From Isoalcanivorax pacificus W11-5 (GTDB taxonomy: Bacteria > Pseudomonadota > Gammaproteobacteria > Pseudomonadales > Alcanivoracaceae), in NCBI RefSeq assembly GCF_000299335.2, contig NZ_CP004387.1:1612001-1676000 (forward strand): a stretch of DNA of 64,000 bases. Reading direction: 5' to 3'. A model generated the notes under the pieces. The model did not search any database. It was not told the DNA's origin and worked only from the letters and a program-made list of their open reading frames with translations. Both the position numbers and the translations under genes were made by a program. Positions 9,531 through 17,108 of the stretch are shown piece by piece (positions within the stretch are counted from its first letter, which is position 1; each line of letters starts with the position of its first letter).

Positions 9531-9971
9531 CTACCCGCTCTGCGACAGGCTGGCCAGGGCGGTGCGCAACGGTTCGGGGATGGGCACCGGCCGGCGCGTG
9601 CTGCGGTCCACGAACACATGGGTAAAAAAACCTTCCGCAGCGGCCTCATCGACGCCATCACGGAAAATCGCCAGCCCGTATTCCACCGATGAATTGCCCA
9701 GCCGGTTGACGCGCAGGCCGCCGGCGAGAATGTCCGGGTATGCCAGGGCAGCGTGATAACGGCAGCCGGAACTCACCACCAGCCCGATCACGCTGCCCTG
9801 ATGAATATCCAGCCCGCCTTCGTGAATCAGAAAGTGATTCGCAACGGAATCGAAATAGCTGTAGTAAGTCACGTTGTTGACGTGGCCATAGACATCGTTG
9901 TCGTGCCAGCGCGTGGTGATCGGGGTGAAGTAGCGGTAGTCGGCGCGGGTGCCGCGTTGTGTGTCGTTCAT
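9531..9971 (-). CDS. 4HBT-fold acyl-CoA thioesterase
   Basis: A 146-residue hotdog-fold thioesterase of the YbgC/FadM type. The active-site region TRWHDNDVYGHVNNVTYYSY (about residues 20-40) contains the catalytic Asp and the D-x-x-GHVNN pattern, followed by SYFDS. Such enzymes hydrolyse short to long acyl-CoA esters in the cytoplasm; the chain length is not deducible. It lies only two bases downstream of the Fe-alcohol dehydrogenase stop on the same strand, so the two are probably cotranscribed. Confidence 0.88.
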   Translation of the reverse strand: MNDTQRGTRADYRYFTPITTRWHDNDVYGHVNNVTYYSYFDSVANHFLIHEGGLDIHQGSVIGLVVSSGCRYHAALAYPDILAGGLRVNRLGNSSVEYGLAIFRDGVDEAAAEGFFTHVFVDRSTRRPVPIPEPLRTALASLSQSG

Positions 9972-9973
9972 GG

Positions 9974-11125
9974 TTACCAGGCTGCCTTGTAGATGGCGAG
10001 GGCGTCGTCTTCCGTCACCGTGCGCGGATTGTTCACCAGCAGGCGCTGTTGCAGCATGGCGTCGGCGGCCAGCCGGCCGAGAGCGGATTCCGGAATATCC
10101 AGTTCGCGCAGGCGAGTGGGCAACGCAAGCCGCACGGCCAGTTCTTCCAGATAGTCGATCATCCGTTCGGCTGCGTCGTCAGCGTGGCCTTCGTTCTGCG
10201 GCAGGATAATGCCGGCCAGTTCGGTGTACTCGTGCCGTGCGCTCTCCAGGTTGAAGCGCAGCACATGCGGCAGCACCAGGGAATTACTCAGCCCGTGCGG
10301 GATGTGATAGATGCCGCCGAGCGGGTAGGCCAGCGCGTGCACGGCGGCCACCGGGGCATTGGCGAAGGCCTGGCCGGCAAGCATGGCCCCGAGCAGCATC
10401 TGGCTGCGGGCGGTTTCGTCCTCGCCGGTCTGCACGGCGGCTTCGATATGGCGGGCCAGCAGGTGAAGGGCCTCGCGGGCCAGCATGTCGGAATAGGGGT
10501 TCTTGCGGTGTTTGCTGGTGTAGGCCTCAATGGCGTGCACCATCGCATCGATGCCGGTGGCGGCGGTGACCGCCGGCGGCAGGCCCAGGGTCAGGCGGGC
10601 ATCCAGCACGGCGATATCCGGCAGCAATTGTGGCGCCACGACACCCTGCTTGGTGGTTTCGCCGGTGGTGACGATGGCGATCGGTGTCACCTCCGAGCCG
10701 GTGCCGGCGGTGGTCGGTACCTGGATCAGCGGCAGGCGCTTGCCCTGGGCGTTGCCGACCCCATATACGTCCTGCAGCCGCTGGCCATTATTGAGCAGCA
10801 GGGCGACCAGCTTGGCGGTGTCCATGGCGCTGCCGCCGCCGAAGCCGATCACGCCGTCGCACTGGCCGTCACGGGCCTGCGCGAGCGCATCCAGCACTAC
10901 GGCTTCCGGCGGGTCAGCGACCACATCGCTGAACAGGGTGACGGACAGGCCGGCCGAGCGCAGATGCTCAAGCACCGGGGTCAGCAGGCCGCTGCCGAGG
11001 ATGCCACCGTCGGTGACCACGCACGGGCGCTGCATGCCCAGCGAGGCGGCGATCTCCGCCAGCCGGTCGCTGGCGCCGGGTTCACAGATCAGGCTTTGCG
11101 TGGTGCTGAAGGTAAAGGGTGTCAT
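9974..11125 (-). CDS. iron-containing alcohol dehydrogenase
   Basis: This 383-residue group III (Fe-ADH) enzyme carries the NAD(P)-binding GFGGGSAMDTAK (about residue 95), the family signature VPTTAGTGSEVTPIA (about 140), and the metal-ligand segments GIDAMVHAIEAY and AVHALAYPLGGIYHIPHG (about 195-275) with the Asp and His residues present. It interconverts alcohols and aldehydes; the substrate is unknown. The thioesterase downstream and gcdH nearby suggest a role in alcohol or acyl intermediate metabolism, but that is inference. Confidence 0.92.
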   Translation of the reverse strand: MTPFTFSTTQSLICEPGASDRLAEIAASLGMQRPCVVTDGGILGSGLLTPVLEHLRSAGLSVTLFSDVVADPPEAVVLDALAQARDGQCDGVIGFGGGSAMDTAKLVALLLNNGQRLQDVYGVGNAQGKRLPLIQVPTTAGTGSEVTPIAIVTTGETTKQGVVAPQLLPDIAVLDARLTLGLPPAVTAATGIDAMVHAIEAYTSKHRKNPYSDMLAREALHLLARHIEAAVQTGEDETARSQMLLGAMLAGQAFANAPVAAVHALAYPLGGIYHIPHGLSNSLVLPHVLRFNLESARHEYTELAGIILPQNEGHADDAAERMIDYLEELAVRLALPTRLRELDIPESALGRLAADAMLQQRLLVNNPRTVTEDDALAIYKAAW

Positions 11126-11320
11126 GGCGGTGCTCCCTGGCGTTGGCGACGCCGGTCATGCCGGGTGAATGGCGTGATGACAGGCGCCGCACATGGTAAA
11201 CCATCCTGTCAGCGGCTGTGAGTTGCCGCGCGGACAGGGAACACGGGGCAGGGTGACCTGTCTCAGAAGACAGTGACAAACTGATATCGCGCGGGGACCG
11301 GCCCGCAGAGGTTCCCTAGT

Positions 11321-11341
11321 GCAGATGCCGCAGGCATCTGC
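11321..11341. repeat. 9-bp perfect hairpin upstream of the small membrane protein
   Basis: GCAGATGCC (11321-11329), a 3-base loop and GGCATCTGC (11333-11341). No T-tract follows on either strand. It lies in the 279-base gap between the divergent Fe-ADH and small membrane protein genes, where I see nothing else definite. Confidence 0.4.
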
Positions 11342-11404
11342 CGCCAATGCCTGCCGCAGGACGGCACGGTGATCGTTCTAGACCACAGGAAACAGGTTCC
11401 CGAG

Positions 11405-11743
11405 ATGAATCATCTGGAAGGAAATGCCCCGGCCAATCCGTTGGTCCGTGTGGTGGCGGCGATCAGTGCCGCCGTGTTGCTGGCGGCGTCGCTGTTTGTT
11501 GGCGCCTTCGTGTTTCTGATCGTGCTCGGCATTGTCGCGGTGCTGGTGCTGGTGTTTGCGATCCGCTTCTGGCGCTTCCGGCGCCAGATCCGGGCCGCGA
11601 TGGAACAGGCCCGTGCCCAGGCGGAAGCCATGCAGCGTGCTGCAAGGGAAGGGCGTGCTGCGGATCCGTTCGCCGGACAGGACCCGTTTCAGCCGCCGCC
11701 GCGTGGCAATGTGATTGATGGCGAATATCGCCGCGAGGACTGA
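11405..11743 (+). CDS. small membrane protein of unknown function
   Basis: A 112-residue protein not recognised as a named family. After a short polar N-terminus it has a very hydrophobic hairpin (about residues 14-52, two closely spaced helices around VLLAASLFVGAFVFLIV and ALVLVF-like sequence). A charged helix FRRQIRAAMEQARAQAEAMQ then leads into a Pro-rich polar tail. I chose ATG at 11405; a GTG at 11369 would add 12 residues. The neighbours do not indicate a function. Confidence 0.6.
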   Translation: MNHLEGNAPANPLVRVVAAISAAVLLAASLFVGAFVFLIVLGIVAVLVLVFAIRFWRFRRQIRAAMEQARAQAEAMQRAAREGRAADPFAGQDPFQPPPRGNVIDGEYRRED

Positions 11744-11939
11744 TGGCACGACAGTGGCGTACTGGCGTGCAGACTGGCATGCTGGCAAGATGCCTTGCCC
11801 GGGGCGTGTTCGGGCGGGGCAGTGTGGGGAACCTGCGGGATCGCAGGTGATACGGACAGGCGCCGCGTGCTCCGGACAGCTGGCCGCTGCATGGCCAGCC
11901 CGAGGATAGCCTGTCCTGTTTCCGGCCAGGGATGTAGCC

Positions 11940-13478
11940 GTGTCAGTTGTTGCTTTTGTACCCGACAACGATGATTTCTTTCGCGATCCGCTGGCCGCCG
12001 CGCGGCAGGCGGAGGTGCCGTTTCGTCTGTCCCATTCCCAACCTTCACCGAATCTCGCCTCAAGCTGGCAATTGCTGTGCCGGGCCGTGCACGGCCGCAT
12101 CCTGTCGCTGTCGGAGTTCTCCGGCTTTGACACACTGATCCGTTTTGTCGAACGCCATCAGCGCGTGTTCAGCGAGCAGCCGAACAACCTGCCCGTGCAG
12201 ATACGCGAAGAGGTGCAGGTCGCCATGTTCGGCATGCTGGTGTTTCGCCAGCCGGGCCATGCACGCATCGGCGAGTACGCGCAGCGCTGCGAACGTATTG
12301 TTGATCAGCACGGCTACACCTACGTGCGCCTGACCGCTGCCAACTATCTGGTGCTGTATCACATCTGGCGCGGCGACCTGCTTGCCGCAGAAGCACTGCG
12401 CCAGCGCATGGCGCCATTGCGGATGAGTACCCGCGAACCGCACGCGTTGCTGATCAGCTATTCCATCGATGCCATGGTGCGGCGGTTGTTCCTGGATTTT
12501 GACGCCTGCGAAGCGGCGGTGACGGCGGGCCTGGCGCTGGCCGTGGAAAGTGGCGTGCATGTGTGGGATTCGCATTTCCACATGCAGCGCGCCTACCTGT
12601 CGCTGAGCCGCAACAATCTGCGCCAGGCCGCTGCGCAACTGGACGACATGCGTGGCAGCGCGCCGCCGACGCATCATCTGGACCGCGCCGGCTACCATTT
12701 TTGCCGTGCCTGGTGTTGCTGCGCCGCCGGCAATATGCCAGAGGCGCTGTCCAACGCGCGGCAGGCTGTGCAACGTGCCAGGCGCGCCGGCGCGGTATTT
12801 CCGATTGCAGTGACGCGCATGGGGCTGGCGCAGTTGCATCTGGAGCGCGGGTTGCCGCATCTGGCGCTGTGGCAGATGGGCCGCGTGGGACTCACCGGCC
12901 GCAGCATGGCGTCGATTGGCGTACCGTTTGCGCAGGGGCTGGTGCGCGCACATCTGGCGCTGAAGTTCGGATTGCGTCGCCAGGCGGCTGTGTTGCTGCG
13001 CAGCACCCTGCGGCTGGGGCGCGAACAGCAGTATCTGAATTTTCCCTGGTGGCGCAATGACGCGATGTCCGAACTTTGCGCGCTGGCACTGGAAAAGAAT
13101 GTGGAACCGGATTACGTGCAGCGCCTGATTTATGCACGCCGCCTGGCACCACCCCGTGGCCTGTCCCCGCCTGGCTGGCGCAAGCCGTTGCGCGTCCGTG
13201 CCGCAGACCCGTTGCCCTTGCAACTTGACGGGGCACCGTTGTTGTTGCCGCCGGAGGAGACGACCCTGCTTGTCGCACTGGCCGAGGCGGAAGGCGCCAT
13301 GCCAGTGATGCAGGCCGTGAACCGGCTCTGGCCGGAAGGGCCGGCGGACGGCATGGCGCGCCTGCACGGGCTGGTGTCGGGCTTGCGCCAGCGTCTCGGC
13401 AGCGAACAGATGCTGCGCTGTGACGGCGAAACACTCAGCCTGGATTCCGGGCTGGTGGAGCTCGATGCGGTGGCCTGA
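11940..13478 (+). CDS. TPR-type regulator with C-terminal winged-helix domain
   Basis: This 512-residue protein starts at GTG (AGGGATG upstream). Residues about 60-390 are a helical solenoid of TPR-like repeats, similar to the sensor part of MalT/LAL-type regulators (recurring patterns such as ALRQRMAPL, AALEAGLALAVESG, MPEALSNARQAVQRAR). The last 90 residues (LPPEETTLLVALAEAEG, VMQAVNRLWPEG, LHGLVSGLRQRLG, LSLDSGLVELD) look like an OmpR/SARP-type winged helix. No P-loop ATPase domain precedes the solenoid, unlike LAL regulators. A DNA-binding role is inference; the target and ligand are unknown. Confidence 0.6.
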   Translation: MSVVAFVPDNDDFFRDPLAAARQAEVPFRLSHSQPSPNLASSWQLLCRAVHGRILSLSEFSGFDTLIRFVERHQRVFSEQPNNLPVQIREEVQVAMFGMLVFRQPGHARIGEYAQRCERIVDQHGYTYVRLTAANYLVLYHIWRGDLLAAEALRQRMAPLRMSTREPHALLISYSIDAMVRRLFLDFDACEAAVTAGLALAVESGVHVWDSHFHMQRAYLSLSRNNLRQAAAQLDDMRGSAPPTHHLDRAGYHFCRAWCCCAAGNMPEALSNARQAVQRARRAGAVFPIAVTRMGLAQLHLERGLPHLALWQMGRVGLTGRSMASIGVPFAQGLVRAHLALKFGLRRQAAVLLRSTLRLGREQQYLNFPWWRNDAMSELCALALEKNVEPDYVQRLIYARRLAPPRGLSPPGWRKPLRVRAADPLPLQLDGAPLLLPPEETTLLVALAEAEGAMPVMQAVNRLWPEGPADGMARLHGLVSGLRQRLGSEQMLRCDGETLSLDSGLVELDAVA

Positions 13479-13485
13479 TTTTTGT

Positions 13486-13500
13486 TGAGAATTATTCTTG
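13486..13500. promoter_or_regulatory. weak Fur-box-like 7-1-7 site
   Basis: TGAGAATTATTCTTG matches the Fur 7-1-7 pattern (TGATAAT, N, ATTATCA) at about 11 of 14 positions. It lies just after the regulator stop and about 250 bases before the outer-membrane protein gene; nothing else marks that 273-base gap. Low confidence. Confidence 0.25.
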
Positions 13501-13752
13501 TTACTGATAGTTTGCCCTCAGCCTGTCAGGCCGAGGCAACTTCCCGCGCCATGTCCCGGTGAACACCTGTCCGCCCGATAACGCGCTTATGGCGATAATG
13601 CCGTCCCGTCGAGGTGACAGGGTTGGCAAATTCATCGTCTGCGTGTACCGCCTGACGGGACGTCTTTTGGCGCTGTCCCCGCTTTTGGTTATGCTGGTCG
13701 GGCTGCCCGGCCCGGGCGCTGTATGCATCATGGATCAAGGAGAGAATGAACA

Positions 13753-14253
13753 ATGAAAAGAACCCTGTGTGCTCTGATGATGGCAAGCGCGAGCGGCTTG
13801 GCAATCGCCGACTCCACGCCCTATTTTGGCGTGCAGTATGGCTATCTGGACTTTGAGCGGGGCGCGGTGAAGGAAGCTTCCCTGGATGCACTGTCGCTGC
13901 GTGGCGGCCTGGAGATCAATGAACTGCTGAGCGGGGAAGTGCGTCTTGGCACCGGCCTGTTCGACGACGACTACCGTGGCATTGATGCCGAAATGAATTA
14001 CTTCTATGGCGTTTACGCTGTAGTGAATCTGCCCACCGGCGGCAAGCTGGACCCGTACCTGATTGGTGGTTACAGCTATGTGGATTCCTCCGTCGGCAAT
14101 GAAGATTACCGCGACGACGGCGCCGCCTACGGTGCCGGCCTGAACTGGGAGATGGACGACCAGTCCGCGTTGACGCTGGAATATCTCAAGCTGGTGGACA
14201 ACGATTTCAGCAAGCAGAACGTGGTATCGGTGGGCATGGTGTATCGCTTCTGA
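13753..14253 (+). CDS. small outer-membrane beta-barrel protein
   Basis: This 166-residue protein has a signal peptide (residues 1 to about 20, ending GLAIA before DSTPYFG). The rest is alternating amphipathic strands with aromatic girdles (GVQYGYLDF, LRGGLEINELLSGEVRLG, YLIGGYSYVDSS, AALTLEYLK-like) and a C-terminal Phe (VGMVYRF), the signal for Bam insertion. It fits the OmpA-barrel or OmpW-like fold, probably eight strands, without an OmpA peptidoglycan domain. The SD AAGGAGAG precedes ATG. The function is not deducible. Confidence 0.8.
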   Translation: MKRTLCALMMASASGLAIADSTPYFGVQYGYLDFERGAVKEASLDALSLRGGLEINELLSGEVRLGTGLFDDDYRGIDAEMNYFYGVYAVVNLPTGGKLDPYLIGGYSYVDSSVGNEDYRDDGAAYGAGLNWEMDDQSALTLEYLKLVDNDFSKQNVVSVGMVYRF

Positions 14254-14290
14254 TCGCTGACCACCGGATGCAGGAACACGCTTCCCCTGA

Positions 14291-14327
14291 ACCGCCCCCA
14301 GGCGCTGTATCGACAGCCCTTGGGGGT
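14291..14327. repeat. long imperfect hairpin between convergent genes
   Basis: CCGCCCCCA pairs with TGGGGGTGG and GCTGT pairs with ACAGC inside, forming a bulged stem with a short loop in the 157-base gap between the outer-membrane protein and the histidine kinase. No T-tract is seen, so whether it terminates transcription is uncertain. Confidence 0.4.
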
Positions 14328-14410
14328 GGTGCACAACCCGAACACCCGCATCACAACACTGGCTGGCCGGTTCGCTGACCTGGGGCGCATGGTCATTGCG
14401 TGCGCTGCTG

Positions 14411-16291
14411 TTATCGGCCCTGCAGTGGCAGCCTGGCTTCCAGCACCGTCGCACCGGGGCGCGAATGCAGCGTCAGCGTACCGCCCATGCGCTCTGCCCG
14501 TGCCCGCATGCTGTCGAGGCCAATGCCCAGGCTGGCACCCTGTAACGCCTCCACATCAAACCCGATGCCGTCGTCCCCGACGCGCAACACCAGAAAATGT
14601 TCCTGCTGTTGCAGTGTGACCTGCGCGTGGTGTGCCCGGCTGTGCTTGACGACATTGGTCAGCGCTTCTTCTGCCAGGCGGGCAAGCAGCAGGCATTGCA
14701 GTGCGCTGGGCGGCGCCTGCCAGCTATCGGGGACACACCAGCTCATGCCGATGCCCAGCGCATCGCACAGATTGGCGAAGCGGTAACGCAATGGCGCCGC
14801 CCACTCCGCCGGTGTCGCGGGGGCTGATGCCGTGGCGCTGGCGCCACTGTCAATGACCTGGCGCAAGTCATCGCGCAGCAGCTTGAGCATCGATATAAAG
14901 CGTTCGTTCTGCAGTGGTGCGTCATTCTGTTCGATGACCATGATGGAGCGCACGATCTGTCCGCCGAGCCCGTCATGCAGATCGTGGGCCAGCTGCAGTC
15001 GCTCCTGCAGGCGGGAATTGTGGATGGCGAGCTGGTGCTCTTTCGCCAGGGTGCGGCTCAGGTCGGCACAGGCCTGATCGACGGCGTTGCTGAGTTCCTG
15101 ATTGAAACGTTCGATGCGCCGGGCATTGCGCGCCACGCGTGTGCCCAGCAGGACTGCGGCCATCACCATGAACAGCAGGCAGGTATAGGGGGTAAGGGCG
15201 TGGTCGCTTTTCAGCACGCCCGACAGCACCAGGATGTCGCGTACGGCAATGGCGATCAGCAGCAGAAAGCTCGCCGCCACCACATAGTGTTCTGGCTGCC
15301 GGCGGCGCAATGCCTGCCAGATGATGTACAGAATATTGAGCAGCAGGATCAGCGTGCTGAGGTGGCCGGCCAGTTGCAGGGATGACCAGCCGGGCACCAG
15401 TACAATCATGCCGAGCACAACGAGGCCCAGCACGCCGAGGGCTTTCTCCAGCCAGGCGGGGTGGTGCAGCGCCAGCAGGCGCCACGTAAACACGCAGAAA
15501 CTGGCGATGAACAGTGCGTAGGCCAGATGGTTGGCGCGCGCAACCGCTTCAGTGCTGGTGAAGGGCCAGGCTTCGGTGGCGAGGGTATTGATGCCGAACA
15601 GTACCCAGCAGATGCTGGTCAGGGCGTAGTAGCCGAACACCCTGTGGGCCGGAAAGGCCAGCCAGACAAATAACGCCAGGGTGCCGAGCACTGCCGAGAC
15701 GGTCAGGTTGATGACGGACAGGGTGCGCGTGCGCCAGAGTTCCCGCAGATACAGTGCCTGCATGGCGTCCTGATCGCCGATACTGACCCGGCCGAGCCCC
15801 GGCGTCTGGGCAGCGACACCGGCCACGCGCACCCACACGATGTCGTCAGTGGCGGCGGTGTCGGGCAGTACCCAGTAACGCGGACTGTTCCAGGAACGGG
15901 ACAGTGGCTCGGTAAGGTGGCGATCGCGCCAGAGCAGGCTGTCGTTAATGAACACTTCGCCTGCCATGATCAGATAGTGGATGACGAGCGCGCTGGCGGG
16001 GGCTGTTCCAGGGCACGGACGCTGCAGTTGAAGGCGGTACCAGACACTGCCGTCATGCTCTGGCCAGCGCAGGCTCCAGTTGTCAGGCAGTGTAACGGCC
16101 TGCCAGCCATCCACCGGGCGGCCCTGGCCGCTGTCGCGCGCGGCCATCACCGAAGCGATGTGCGGCGTGCAGTCAGCGTTTGCAGTGCCGGGCTGCACCA
16201 TCAGCCACAGCGGCAGTGTGCTCAGTGCTGCCCAGCAGAGCGCTGCCCGGCAGAGCGCTGCCCGGTGCCATGTCGTTGCCGGTGGCTTCAT
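14411..16291 (-). CDS. sensor histidine kinase, 7TMR-DISM type with HisKA_3 domain
   Basis: A 626-residue membrane kinase. A signal or anchor helix (about 10-35) precedes a periplasmic ligand domain of the DISM type (about 40-195), then about seven transmembrane helices (about 205-395), a coiled-coil linker and a HisKA_3 dimerisation domain. The motif AHDLHDGLGGQ gives His439 as the phospho-acceptor. The ATPase domain follows with EEALTNVVKHS (N box), GDDGIGFD (G1) and GIGLDSMRARAERMGG (G2). The ATG overlaps the stop of the response regulator gene as ATGA, so the two are translationally coupled. The signal is unknown. Confidence 0.92.
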   Translation of the reverse strand: MKPPATTWHRAALCRAALCWAALSTLPLWLMVQPGTANADCTPHIASVMAARDSGQGRPVDGWQAVTLPDNWSLRWPEHDGSVWYRLQLQRPCPGTAPASALVIHYLIMAGEVFINDSLLWRDRHLTEPLSRSWNSPRYWVLPDTAATDDIVWVRVAGVAAQTPGLGRVSIGDQDAMQALYLRELWRTRTLSVINLTVSAVLGTLALFVWLAFPAHRVFGYYALTSICWVLFGINTLATEAWPFTSTEAVARANHLAYALFIASFCVFTWRLLALHHPAWLEKALGVLGLVVLGMIVLVPGWSSLQLAGHLSTLILLLNILYIIWQALRRRQPEHYVVAASFLLLIAIAVRDILVLSGVLKSDHALTPYTCLLFMVMAAVLLGTRVARNARRIERFNQELSNAVDQACADLSRTLAKEHQLAIHNSRLQERLQLAHDLHDGLGGQIVRSIMVIEQNDAPLQNERFISMLKLLRDDLRQVIDSGASATASAPATPAEWAAPLRYRFANLCDALGIGMSWCVPDSWQAPPSALQCLLLARLAEEALTNVVKHSRAHHAQVTLQQQEHFLVLRVGDDGIGFDVEALQGASLGIGLDSMRARAERMGGTLTLHSRPGATVLEARLPLQGR

Positions 16292-16965
16292 CCGTCCAGC
16301 AATCCGCGCGAGCGCGCTTCGCTGATGGCGCGGATGCGGGACGACACTGCCAGCTTGCGGTAGATGTGCTTCACATGGGATTCGACGGTGTAGCGCGAGA
16401 TGTGCAGGCGCTCGGCGATTTCGCGGTTCGACAGTCCGTCGGCCACCAGCAGCAGCACTTCGCCCTCACGCGTACTCAGCGTGGCGTCGTCGGAAACGGG
16501 GGGCGCGCGGTACAGTTCACCAATCAGGCGGCGGGCAATGAACGGATCGATCGGTGCACCGCCACGCAGCACGCTGCGGATCGACAGGGAGACCTCCAGG
16601 TCGTCGCGTTCCTTCAGCAGATAACCCGTCGCACCGGCGCGCAGCGCCGCCATGATGGCGTCTTCCGTACTCCAGGCAGAAATCACTAGAATGCCCATGG
16701 CCGGGTCGGCCGCACGCAGTTCGGCGATCAGCTCGGTGCCATGGCCATCGGGCAGGCCGAGATCGACCAGCGCCAGTGCCGTGCACTGCGCTGCCTGGTG
16801 CTGGCGTGCCTCGGCCAGTGAGGCCGCGTGGCACAGCATGTCGGGGCGGTAGCCCACTTGCAGCAATATCCGTTCCAGGCGGCGCCGGATCAGCGGATCG
16901 TCTTCCACGATCAGGACCGGGGACGGCAGGGCGGGCTCTGCGGTCAGGGAGGGGGGAGTATCCAT
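16288..16965 (-). CDS. NarL/FixJ-family response regulator
   Basis: A 225-residue partner of the kinase encoded immediately downstream (4-base overlap). The receiver domain (16-130) has the acidic pair Glu21/Asp22-Asp23, phospho-Asp68 in ALVDLGLPDGHG and the conserved Lys in YLLKERDD. The C-terminal LuxR-type helix-turn-helix (LSTREGEVLLLVADGLSNRE, IAERLHISRYTVESHVKHIY) binds DNA. I placed the start at ATG 16965 because upstream codons encode Cys/Pro-rich non-homologous sequence. fadE lies 143 bases upstream on the same strand. Confidence 0.93.
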   Translation of the reverse strand: MDTPPSLTAEPALPSPVLIVEDDPLIRRRLERILLQVGYRPDMLCHAASLAEARQHQAAQCTALALVDLGLPDGHGTELIAELRAADPAMGILVISAWSTEDAIMAALRAGATGYLLKERDDLEVSLSIRSVLRGGAPIDPFIARRLIGELYRAPPVSDDATLSTREGEVLLLVADGLSNREIAERLHISRYTVESHVKHIYRKLAVSSRIRAISEARSRGLLDG

Positions 16966-17066
16966 GTCGGCTCGAAGCAGGTAGGTGCAACAAGCCGTGC
17001 AGTATGCAGAACAACGGCAGGCTGGCCTATCCCTGGGTACAGGGATTCGGCATGGACGGACAGGCG

Positions 17067-17093
17067 GCGGCCGGGTGCTGTCCACCCGGCCGC
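17067..17093. repeat. 11-bp perfect hairpin after fadE
   Basis: GCGGCCGGGTG (17067-17077) pairs with CACCCGGCCGC (17083-17093) around a 5-base loop, 16 bases past the fadE stop. It lacks a T-tract but may stabilise the fadE 3' end or help termination before the response regulator gene. Confidence 0.5.
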
Positions 17094-17108
17094 GTACTGC
17101 CTGCGGTG

